DNA of 64,000 bases. It comes from Methylocaldum sp. 14B. Its GTDB lineage: Bacteria; Pseudomonadota; Gammaproteobacteria; Methylococcales; Methylococcaceae. The stretch spans positions 1 through 64,000 of the forward strand of contig NZ_MSCV01000036.1 of NCBI RefSeq assembly GCF_002005105.1, written 5' to 3'. Position numbers and translations under genes: made by a program. How positions within the stretch are numbered: the stretch's first letter is position 1; each line of letters begins with the position of its first letter. Below are positions 9,434-15,982 of the stretch, piece by piece. The notes under the pieces are model-generated. The model saw only the letters and a list, made by a program, of their open reading frames with translations. It was not told the origin of the DNA and made no database searches.

Positions 9434-10755
9434 ATTCTTTGCGCGAGCTTGGCATCGGTGCGGGAGTCGACCCGCACGATTCGATCTTCGGGGAAACTAC
9501 AGCTGAAGCAACTGCCCCGCCCGAGCGTGCTCGCAATTTTGAGCTCTCCGCCGTGCCGGGACAGCGCATGCTTGACGATAGCCAATCCAAGCCCGGACCC
9601 GCCTTTATTCTTACATCCGTCAACGGCAACCCGGTAAAACCGTTCGGTAAGCCGCGGCAGATGGTGTTGCGCGATGCCCGGCCCGGTGTCCTCGACGTCC
9701 AGCCTAGCTCCCTTGCCCTCGCAGCGCCAACGCACGGTAACCCGGCCCGTGGCTGGCGTATATTTCACCGCATTGACGATCAGGTTTGAAAACGCGCTGC
9801 GCAATTCCTGCTCGGCGCCCAGCAAATGGGCGTCGGTTTCGAGGACCAGCTCGATGGCGGGGTGTTCGTCGGCCAAGAGCTTGACCTCGTCGCAAATGTC
9901 TTGCAGCATCGCCGGAACGTTTATCCGCTTTTGCACCGTCTGATGCGCCGCCGACTCCAATCGCGTCAGTGCAAGAAGGCCGTCGACCAAGCTTTCCATC
10001 CGGGCCGTCTGTTCCTCCATGCGCTGAAACACTTTCAGATGCGATTCCGGCAGAGATCCATCCACCTGGCCCAAGGTTTCAAGATAACCTTTCAAGACCG
10101 TCAGCGGCGTGCGCAGTTCGTGGGACACGTTCGCCACGAAATCGCTGCGCACGCGCTCCATAAATCGCAGTTGAGTCACATCCTGCGCGACCAGAAGGCG
10201 CAAATCTTCTCCATAAGGCACGATGCGAATTTCAAGCTGCATGTTTTCGGTGAGGGGCGATGGAATGCTGACCGTAGCACGATAATCGGCAGTCTGGAGG
10301 TATTGGCTGAGCTTCGGATGGCGCAGCAGATTGCCGATCTGCTGGCCGATATCGCCACGGCGCAGCCCCAGCAGGCGCTCGGCCGCTTCGTTGAACCAAT
10401 CGATTTCATCCCGAGGCCCCAGCACCACGGTTGCATCCGGTAATGCCGCCGTCGCCGTGCGGAAACGCTCGAGCATCCGGATGAGCTGCTTTTTGCGACG
10501 CTTGTTGCGTCGCCTCAAGCGATAGATGAGGTAATAGATTTCTTCCCAGACGCCGTTGCCCTGAGGCGGCTGGCCGGATCTGCCGCTGCGCAGCCAAACC
10601 AGCAGCCGATTTGCATAAAAAAGCTGTCTCGCCAGATAGGCCAGCAGACAAACCCAGAGCACGACGGCGAAACTGTTCAGGACCTTACCGAGGAAAGTGC
10701 CAACTAACAGTGTTAAAAAGAGAAAGGAAAATTCTGATCGCCAGGGGCTCGACAT
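9430..10755 (-). CDS. phoR: Phosphate regulon sensor histidine kinase PhoR
   Basis: A 441-residue membrane histidine kinase. Two N-terminal hydrophobic segments (about 10-46) are followed by a basic linker, a PAS domain (about 100-195; ALPDATVVLGPRDEIDWFNEAAE), the HisKA helix with phospho-acceptor His212 in VSHELRTPL, and an ATPase domain with NLIVNAVKYTP, EDTGPGI and GSGLGLAIVKHAL. The order and length match PhoR, which phosphorylates PhoB under phosphate limitation. It is downstream of phoB, but the two are separated by a 184-bp repeat element rather than being adjacent. Confidence 0.93.
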   Translation of the reverse strand: MSSPWRSEFSFLFLTLLVGTFLGKVLNSFAVVLWVCLLAYLARQLFYANRLLVWLRSGRSGQPPQGNGVWEEIYYLIYRLRRRNKRRKKQLIRMLERFRTATAALPDATVVLGPRDEIDWFNEAAERLLGLRRGDIGQQIGNLLRHPKLSQYLQTADYRATVSIPSPLTENMQLEIRIVPYGEDLRLLVAQDVTQLRFMERVRSDFVANVSHELRTPLTVLKGYLETLGQVDGSLPESHLKVFQRMEEQTARMESLVDGLLALTRLESAAHQTVQKRINVPAMLQDICDEVKLLADEHPAIELVLETDAHLLGAEQELRSAFSNLIVNAVKYTPATGRVTVRWRCEGKGARLDVEDTGPGIAQHHLPRLTERFYRVAVDGCKNKGGSGLGLAIVKHALSRHGGELKIASTLGRGSCFSCSFPEDRIVRVDSRTDAKLAQRM

Positions 10756-10776
10756 GAATCAGGTTTGGTCAGGGGT

Positions 10777-10960
10777 TGTAAAAAAACCGTCGCGAGCGGT
10801 TCGAGTCCGCGCCGACAAATCGGCAGGAATGCCGATTTGCACGGCAGTTGCCGCCCACAGGGTGCCGGACACGGAGGTCCGGCGTGAAAAGCGCAGGCGT
10901 ACAAAGGGGTACGTTGAGCATCGCAGGTGCGGACTCGAACCGCGCAGTAGGTTTTTCACA
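10777..10960. mobile_element. MITE-like element between phoB and phoR
   Basis: A 184-bp segment bounded by imperfect terminal inverted repeats of about 35 bp (10777-10813 and 10926-10960). They share a perfect 15-bp core, gcggttcgagtccgc at 10796-10810 and its complement at 10929-10943, plus matching tgta/tgtg-A-run outer ends. It contains further small hairpins and no open frame of note. Its right end supplies the stop codon of phoB. The layout fits a non-autonomous element or large REP-type repeat inserted between the two genes. The TTCGAGTCC motif resembles a tRNA T-loop, but no tRNA folds here. Confidence 0.65.
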
Positions 10961-11648
10961 AGTTCTCAGAAAAACGGTATCCGAAACCGCGCACCGTCTG
11001 GATAACCTCCTCGCGGTCATGTTCGGCCAGGATCTTGCGCAGGCGCCGGATGTGGACATCGACGGTGCGTTCCTCGATGAATGAACTTCGTCCCCAAACC
11101 TGGTCGAGCAACTGGCTACGGCTGTAGACCTTGTCGGGATGGGTGAGGAAGAATTCCAATAATCGGTACTCAGTCGGACTCAGAATAACGTGGCTGTCGG
11201 CAATGCTAACCCTATGTTCGTCGACATCCAACGCGATCCCGCCAATCTCGATTCTTCCGCCCTTGCCGTACTTGTTGCTACGCCGAAGAACCGCCTTGAT
11301 CCGCGCTATCAATTCGCGCGGCGAGAACGGCTTGGTGACATAATCGTCGGCCCCGACATCCAACCCCCGGATTTTATCTTCTTCCTCGCCGCGAGCGGTG
11401 ATCATGATGATGGGAATTTCGCTATATTGTTTGTCTTTCTTGAGACGGCGAGCCCATTCGACGCCGCTCAAGCCGGGCAACATCCAGTCCAATAAAATCA
11501 GATCGGGAACCGACTCATTCAAGGCCGATTGCGCCTGGTGGGTATCCGCAACGGCCCTGACGGCGAACTCGGCCTGTTCCAGGACCAAACCAAGCATTTC
11601 ACGAATCGCATCTTCATCTTCGACAACGAGCACGTTTATCACGGACAT
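10956..11648 (-). CDS. phoB: Phosphate regulon response regulator PhoB
   Basis: A 230-residue OmpR-type regulator. The receiver domain (1-120) has the acidic pocket VVEDED, the phospho-acceptor Asp54 in LILLDWMLPGLSG, and the conserved Thr and Lys in MITARGEE and YVTKPFSPREL. The C-terminal winged helix (about 130-228) ends with TVDVHIRRLRKIL and VRGFGYRF. It binds pho boxes when phosphorylated by PhoR. A candidate pho box lies about 50 bp upstream, suggesting autoregulation. The last codons and stop abut the MITE-like element. Confidence 0.95.
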   Translation of the reverse strand: MSVINVLVVEDEDAIREMLGLVLEQAEFAVRAVADTHQAQSALNESVPDLILLDWMLPGLSGVEWARRLKKDKQYSEIPIIMITARGEEEDKIRGLDVGADDYVTKPFSPRELIARIKAVLRRSNKYGKGGRIEIGGIALDVDEHRVSIADSHVILSPTEYRLLEFFLTHPDKVYSRSQLLDQVWGRSSFIEERTVDVHIRRLRKILAEHDREEVIQTVRGFGYRFSENL

Positions 11649-11694
11649 TCTCGATACTCACTCCTTCGGATAATCGTTCAATGTACGTTGCAAA

Positions 11695-11713
11695 TGTGAC
11701 CTTTCCGTGACAT
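11695..11713 (-). promoter_or_regulatory. Candidate pho box upstream of phoB
   Basis: On the minus strand TGTCAC and GGTCAC occur 11 bp apart with an A-rich spacer (ATGTCACGGAAAGGTCACAT). That is the repeat unit and spacing of the PhoB consensus (two TGTCA-type repeats every 11 bp). It lies about 50-65 bp before the phoB start. The match is partial and its activity is inferred. Confidence 0.5.
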
Positions 11714-11789
11714 GTGTATCGGCAAAGCCACAACTGTCGAATCTCGCCATCATTATCTAATGATGCCTTAATGCTTCGCGTTAACGCCT

Positions 11790-12332
11790 TCAGCGAAACG
11801 GCAGTTCGCTCTTAGTCGAAAAATATCGTTGATCTCCACGCACAGCCGAACTGTTCCAGAATTGGGTAAGGCTGAGCAGCGCCAAGATGAAGAAGCTGAT
11901 CAACACCCAGGCGGGCATACTGAGCCCGAGCAGCGTCCAATCGACTTTGGCGCAGTCTCCGGTCCCGTTCAGCATCGCCTTGAGGGTCTCGGTCAAGGGA
12001 AAATACTGGAACATGTATTCCAATCCCGGACCGCAGGCCGGCACTTCCTCCGGCGGCAAATGCTGCAGCCAGACATGCCGGGCCGAAACCGTTCCGCCCA
12101 GCACGGCCATGACGAACCCAAGAATCGCGTAGACCTTGACCCCAGTCCTCTTCGGATTATGCAGAACCGCAACCAGCATCACCAATGCGACGGCGAAAAC
12201 CATGATGCGCTGGGACACACATAGCGGACAGGGCTCCAGCCCGCCGGAAAATTGGAAATAAAGAGCGGCCGCGAGCAGCCCCATGCAAAACAGAAAACCA
12301 ACGAGAAAATAGAATCTGGGCTTGAAAACCAT
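11790..12332 (-). CDS. dsbB: Disulfide bond formation protein B
   Basis: A 180-residue inner-membrane quinone reductase that reoxidises periplasmic DsbA. Four hydrophobic helices are visible. The first redox pair is CPLC (35-38), followed by QR, and the second pair is Cys100/Cys127 in the second periplasmic loop. Both are needed for activity and both are intact. Encoded on the same strand as phoB, but 140 bp downstream of the phoB promoter region, so it is a separate unit. Confidence 0.95.
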   Translation of the reverse strand: MVFKPRFYFLVGFLFCMGLLAAALYFQFSGGLEPCPLCVSQRIMVFAVALVMLVAVLHNPKRTGVKVYAILGFVMAVLGGTVSARHVWLQHLPPEEVPACGPGLEYMFQYFPLTETLKAMLNGTGDCAKVDWTLLGLSMPAWVLISFFILALLSLTQFWNSSAVRGDQRYFSTKSELPFR

Positions 12333-12407
12333 GTGAATTCCCGAAAATTAGAAAGCCTTCGACCACGAAGGGCGATTTTGGACGTCCATACGAATGTAGC
12401 GGTTGAC

Positions 12408-12617
12408 TCAGTCTTCGAGCCGAAATCCGACCTTCAAGACCACTTGATAATGGGCGATTTTGCCGTTGGCAATCTGACCCCGCGTTTCGACAACTTGGAA
12501 CCAGTCCAGGTTCTTGACCGTTTTCGATGCTTTTTCTATGGCATTTCGGGTGGCCTCGTCCGTTCCGTGCGGCGAAGTCCCGACGATTTCGATCAGTTTA
12601 TAGACACGGTCCGTCAT
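12408..12617 (-). CDS. Dodecin family flavin-binding protein
   Basis: A small (69-residue) dodecin, which forms dodecameric shells that bind riboflavin, FMN or related flavins. It shows VYKLIEIVGTS, then a helix AIEKASKT, the conserved flavin-stacking Trp in NLDWFQVVETRG, and a C-terminal YQVVLKVGF strand. The ATG at 12617 is chosen because the GGAG site overlaps the upstream GTG and leaves a normal distance to this ATG; the ATG at 12623 is an alternative. It lies just after the formate dehydrogenase cytochrome gene. Confidence 0.88.
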   Translation of the reverse strand: MTDRVYKLIEIVGTSPHGTDEATRNAIEKASKTVKNLDWFQVVETRGQIANGKIAHYQVVLKVGFRLED

Positions 12618-12653
12618 AGCCATCACTCCTTCAGGTAAGAAAATAAAGAGACA

Positions 12654-13700
12654 TCACGAGGCGATGTGGCTCGTCTCCGGAAGGGGCGGCCTGTCGGGAA
12701 CCGAAGAGCCGGATTCGTCCGCGGCGAGTTGCTCGCACCACAAATCATGATGCTGAATCGCCCAGCTCTTGTCGACTCTTCCGCGCACTATGCCTTCGAG
12801 TGCTCCTTCCGTCCCGATCGTGCCTATATAGATGTGTCCCAAGGCTCCCGCCATCAGAACCAAAGCGAAAACGACATGAATCAGATGCGACAGTTGCAAT
12901 AGCCAACGTTCCTGGCCGAAATTGGGAAAATCCAGCAGCAAACCGCTTACGCTCACCACCAGCCCGCCGCTCGCCAAAAGCCAGAACCACATTTTTTCGC
13001 CGGCATTCATGCGTCCGGCGGACGGATGACGATCGCCGACCATGCCTCCGAAGGCCCTGAGCCAGTCGATATCGATCCGGCTCGGAAGATTGTCCCTGAC
13101 CCACGCGACAAACATGAGCAACAAACCGACGATGAACAAGGGGCCGATGAAGTTGTGCAGCAGCTTGGCAATCTCGGCGTAGACGGAAAAGGCCTTATGC
13201 CCCACGAGCGGAATCAGCAGCGCTCGACCATAGAGCAAACTCAAACCGGTAATCGCCAGAAAAATGAACAGCAGCGCCGTGTACCAATGCAGAACCCGCT
13301 CGGCGAGCGTCCAGCGCACCAGGGTTTCGCCGGATCGGGGCTGGCTGAGCTTTACCTGTCCGCGCCAGAGATAAAACGCTCCGAGCGCGAAAACCACAAC
13401 TCCCAAGAGAACGCCGCCGTAGCTCGCTATGGGGCCGTTCCGGAGCCGCCGCCAATTCTGGCCGCCGCCCTGGATCAGAACGTTCGTCTCCTGTCCCTTG
13501 ACCGCGGTGTAGCCCTGAACGCCTTCCCGCACCTGCCGCCAATAGTCGGATCTGGGATTCACCACCGATTCAGCCTTGTGCAGTTCGTGTCTCTCGCCTT
13601 CATGGGCTCGCAGCGTTCCGGAGATCGCCAGCAGAACCAGCATGAGCGCGAAAGCCGACAAAATCCGCCAAAACGACGCTTTTTGAACTTGAGTCATCAT
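12654..13700 (-). CDS. Formate dehydrogenase gamma subunit (cytochrome b556)
   Basis: A 348-residue membrane subunit of the FdnI/FdoI family. It has a signal-like first helix (about 10-32), a periplasmic stretch, then a di-heme cytochrome b domain with several transmembrane helices. His residues suited to heme ligation lie in VLHWYTALLFIFL, LLHNFIGPLF and QLSHLIHVVFALV, and IGTIGTEGALEGIVRGRV is typical of the family. It passes electrons from the catalytic alpha/beta subunits to the quinone pool. It starts one base after the small lipoprotein gene, so it is translationally coupled to it. Confidence 0.93.
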   Translation of the reverse strand: MMTQVQKASFWRILSAFALMLVLLAISGTLRAHEGERHELHKAESVVNPRSDYWRQVREGVQGYTAVKGQETNVLIQGGGQNWRRLRNGPIASYGGVLLGVVVFALGAFYLWRGQVKLSQPRSGETLVRWTLAERVLHWYTALLFIFLAITGLSLLYGRALLIPLVGHKAFSVYAEIAKLLHNFIGPLFIVGLLLMFVAWVRDNLPSRIDIDWLRAFGGMVGDRHPSAGRMNAGEKMWFWLLASGGLVVSVSGLLLDFPNFGQERWLLQLSHLIHVVFALVLMAGALGHIYIGTIGTEGALEGIVRGRVDKSWAIQHHDLWCEQLAADESGSSVPDRPPLPETSHIAS

Positions 13701-13701
13701 G

Positions 13702-13884
13702 CTAACGGTCGCTCTGTACGGTCTTGAAGCGCAATCTCAACTGTTCCCGCCGGTAGCCCGCATCGCCCACATGGCGGTCTTCCTTGCCTTTATATTCATG
13801 AGCCCGGTGCAGAGTCACGTCCGGATCTTCGTAACAGCCTTGCAGGATTGGAATGATCAGCAAGAACAGGCCAAGCCGTCTCAT
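13702..13884 (-). CDS. Small lipoprotein in the formate dehydrogenase operon
   Basis: A 60-residue hypothetical lipoprotein: a Leu/Ile-rich signal peptide with lipobox ILQGC (Cys17), then a short charged tail with YEDPDVTLHRAHEYKGKEDRHV. The ATG at 13884 has a good GGAAGGG site. It sits between fdhB (6 bp) and fdhC (1 bp), so it is part of the operon and presumably a periplasmic helper or structural element of the FDH complex. No function is known to me. A longer frame on this strand runs through it but is a shadow of fdhB. Confidence 0.75.
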   Translation of the reverse strand: MRRLGLFLLIIPILQGCYEDPDVTLHRAHEYKGKEDRHVGDAGYRREQLRLRFKTVQSDR

Positions 13885-13889
13885 GCTGC

Positions 13890-14507
13890 CTACCCTTCCT
13901 TGTAAGCGGTCTCCCAGCCCCAGGGCTTGCCCTGCGGCTGGCGCTGCAAATCCGGATTGTCGTTGCCGGCGCGGCGAACCACCCGTTCGCGGAAGATGTC
14001 TGCCACCATGTCGGCGTCGCCCGCGAGCAGCGCCTTGGTGGAACACATTTCGGCGCAGAGGGGAAGCTTGCCCTCGGCTAGACGATTCCGGCCGTATTTC
14101 TTGAACTCTTCCTCGGAATGATCCTGTTCCGGACCGCCGGCGCAAAACGTGCACTTGTCCATCTTGCCGCGCGCGCCGAAAGCGCCGTCCTGCGGGTATT
14201 GCGGAGCACCGAACGGACAGGCGTAGAAGCAGTAGCCGCAACCGATGCACAGGTCCTTGTCGTGCAGCACGACGCCGTCCTCGGTGGTGTAAAAACAGTC
14301 CACCGGACAGACCGCCTGGCAAGGCGCATCGGAACAATGCATGCACGCGACGGAAATGGTTTTCTCTCCAGGCAATCCGTCGTCCAGCGTGATCACCCGC
14401 CGACGATTGACGCCCCAAGGGACTTCGTGCTCATTTTTACACGCGGTGACGCAGGCGTTGCATTCGATGCAGCGCTCTTCGTCGCAAAGAAACTTCATTC
14501 GGGCCAT
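13890..14507 (-). CDS. Formate dehydrogenase beta subunit (4Fe-4S ferredoxin type)
   Basis: A 205-residue iron-sulfur subunit. The first cluster motif CxxCxxCxxxC is at Cys13, 16, 19 and 23; later motifs CSDAPCQAVCPVDC, CIGCGYCFYACPFGAPQ and CTFCAG give the usual four [4Fe-4S] sites of FDH beta subunits. It carries electrons from the catalytic subunit to the cytochrome b. The C-terminus is short compared with E. coli FdnH and lacks a long membrane anchor. It is separated from fdhA by about 1.4 kb of inserted toxin-antitoxin, nuclease and repeat DNA. Confidence 0.93.
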   Translation of the reverse strand: MARMKFLCDEERCIECNACVTACKNEHEVPWGVNRRRVITLDDGLPGEKTISVACMHCSDAPCQAVCPVDCFYTTEDGVVLHDKDLCIGCGYCFYACPFGAPQYPQDGAFGARGKMDKCTFCAGGPEQDHSEEEFKKYGRNRLAEGKLPLCAEMCSTKALLAGDADMVADIFRERVVRRAGNDNPDLQRQPQGKPWGWETAYKEG

Positions 14508-14921
14508 GGTTCAAATACGTTTGGAACAATTAAATCCGACAGTTCAAATGACCTTGAATCGCCCCTATCCTGGCAATGTGGTTAAGCTGTCAGCCGGCAG
14601 GGAATATCGGAATGACAGGCTTAGAATTCGGCCGCCAATAACATCCTGTTCTACTTGAAAACGATTGTAGGGTGAGTTAGGCGCGCTGCCACGAACCATT
14701 CCATGACAACGGGACTCTCTGCGCGCCGTAACCCACCGGTTCCGAGGCCTTGCGTGGTGGGTTACGGCGCGCGAAAGCACCACAGGAACTTTACTGGTTC
14801 CGTGCGATGCGCGCCTAACCCACCTTACAACACGAATCGGAACATTGTTTTCAGCCATACCCGCAACTTAAAGGCATTGACCTTTTACTTTACCCCTTCA
14901 AAACCCGTCCCGTCGGAGTCC
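14508..14921. other. Gene-free spacer upstream of fdhB holding a repeat element
   Basis: About 410 bp without a supported gene between the Uma2-type gene and fdhB. Most of it is the nested inverted repeat at 14664-14831. The roughly 150 bp next to fdhB is AT-richer and would have to hold the fdhB promoter if transcription from fdhA does not cross the insert. Confidence 0.6.
14664..14831. repeat. 168-bp nested inverted repeat (MITE/REP-like)
   Basis: The outer arms at 14664-14686 and 14809-14831 are complementary apart from about three positions (core ttaggcgcgc). The inner arms at 14721-14737 and 14756-14772 (gcgcgccgtaacccacc and its complement) are perfect over 17 bp. The ggtgggtta plus gcgcgcc theme recurs in all four arms, so the element folds into a long double stem. 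There is no coding capacity. It lies inside the interrupted formate dehydrogenase operon. Confidence 0.8.
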
Positions 14922-15491
14922 TCACGTCCATAGCTCCGCCAACGAAAAAGTGATGGCGTCAAACGGCCGCATCGATACAGGGTCTTCGTCTTTCAGCGTA
15001 GCCAGCAGCACCCAAAAGCCCTCGCGCAACTCGAACGCTTCCAGGGTCCGCTCGAGCGGGTCGACCAGCCAGGCATGAGCCACGCCGTAGCGGGCGTACA
15101 AAGGCAGCTTGATGGCGCGATCTTTTTTCTCGGTGCCGGGCGAGAGGATTTCGCACACCCAATCGGGCACCACTTCGAAGCGATGGTCTCTCGGAATCTC
15201 CGGCATCCGCTCGCGCCGCCAGCCGGCCAGATCGGGCACGGCGACCTCGGTATCTCGGACGAAGTGGACCTCGGGTTCCGGAAGAATCTGCCAACGACCG
15301 GAGCCGCTTCGAGTTTTGCAAAAAGGAGGGACGAGTGAGCAGAGCAATCCACCCTTCACCAGATGCTGTGGGCCTGTGGGGCGGGTTTCGGTATACAACC
15401 GAGCGCCGAGCACTTCCCCGACCAGATTTTCCGGCAAGGCGAGCAGACATTCATACGACGTCGGCACAGCAGCGCTGTGACCCTGAGTCAT
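14922..15491 (-). CDS. Uma2 family (DUF820) putative endonuclease
   Basis: A 189-residue protein of the Uma2/DUF820 family, which has a PD-(D/E)xK nuclease fold and is often found next to mobile DNA; the biological role is not established. Landmarks are LLALPENLVGEVL, PDLAGWRRERMP, the catalytic-type VCEILSPGTEKKDRAIK (about 115-130), YARYGVAHAWLVDPLERTLEAF and the C-terminal SLAELW. It starts one base after the BrnA stop, so it is read with the BrnT/BrnA pair. It is part of the insert that separates fdhA from fdhB. Confidence 0.85.
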   Translation of the reverse strand: MTQGHSAAVPTSYECLLALPENLVGEVLGARLYTETRPTGPQHLVKGGLLCSLVPPFCKTRSGSGRWQILPEPEVHFVRDTEVAVPDLAGWRRERMPEIPRDHRFEVVPDWVCEILSPGTEKKDRAIKLPLYARYGVAHAWLVDPLERTLEAFELREGFWVLLATLKDEDPVSMRPFDAITFSLAELWT

Positions 15492-15492
15492 G

Positions 15493-15723
15493 TCAATCTA
15501 CTTCTGGTTTGGTCGGACGCTCCGAACGCTTGGCAATCTCGATTAAGAGGCGCAACGCTTCGTTTACGGCATCGGCATTTGGGAACGCCTCCGCTACATC
15601 AGGTTCCAAGCGAACCACGTCACCAAACGCTTTTCGTTTCGGCCCGAACCGTCTTACTCGTAAACTCTTCAGGTCGTACTCCGACCGAAGTTCATCGTTC
15701 AGTTCCGTATCCACCTTGCTCAT
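15493..15723 (-). CDS. BrnA-like antitoxin
   Basis: A 76-residue putative antitoxin. After a charged N-terminus (YDLKSLRVRRFGPKRK), VVRLEPDVAEAFPNADAVNEALRLLIEIAK matches the ribbon-helix-helix end of BrnA-type antitoxins that bind DNA and neutralise BrnT. The start at 15723 (MSKVDTELNDEL) overlaps the brnT frame by about 30 bases, the normal coupled arrangement for this system. The assignment rests on the pairing with BrnT as well as on the sequence. Confidence 0.8.
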   Translation of the reverse strand: MSKVDTELNDELRSEYDLKSLRVRRFGPKRKAFGDVVRLEPDVAEAFPNADAVNEALRLLIEIAKRSERPTKPEVD

Positions 15724-15982
15724 ACGCTTTTCGCTCCGCTTTGGTTGCCTCTCTCGCACTAATCAAGCGAATACTATCCTCTCGTTCCGTATAGGACACC
15801 AATAACAAACGCCCGTTTTGAGTTTCCCCCACGAGGATATAACGATGTTCGTCTTCGGAATGGTCTGGATCGTAAAAGTCGATAAATAAAGGATCGCTGA
15901 AAGCCGTGCAGGCTTCTTCAAATGAGACACCGTGCTTCGCTTTATTGGTGGCAGCTTTCTCTTCATCCCATTCAAACTTCAT
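15692..15982 (-). CDS. BrnT family ribonuclease toxin
   Basis: A 96-residue BrnT-like toxin, a RelE-fold ribonuclease. The signature FEWDEEKAATNKAKHGVSFEEA at the N-terminus (described from residues 3-24), then RYILVGET, LLVSYTERE and IRLISAREATKAERKAYE are all present. The start at 15982 overlaps the stop of fdhA by four bases, so toxin expression is tied to the formate dehydrogenase transcript. The antitoxin gene follows. Confidence 0.88.
   Translation of the reverse strand: MKFEWDEEKAATNKAKHGVSFEEACTAFSDPLFIDFYDPDHSEDEHRYILVGETQNGRLLLVSYTEREDSIRLISAREATKAERKAYEQGGYGTER

Noticed and set aside
10790-10950. tRNA-like T-loop sequence (ggttcgagtcc) on both strands
   Set aside because: No acceptor, D or anticodon arms can be built around either copy and no CCA end is present; the two copies are the arms of an inverted-repeat element.
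13702-14418. Long minus-strand frame of 238 residues across fdhB
   Set aside because: Only its last 60 codons look real (the small lipoprotein); the rest is Arg/Gly-rich antisense-type shadow of the beta subunit gene.
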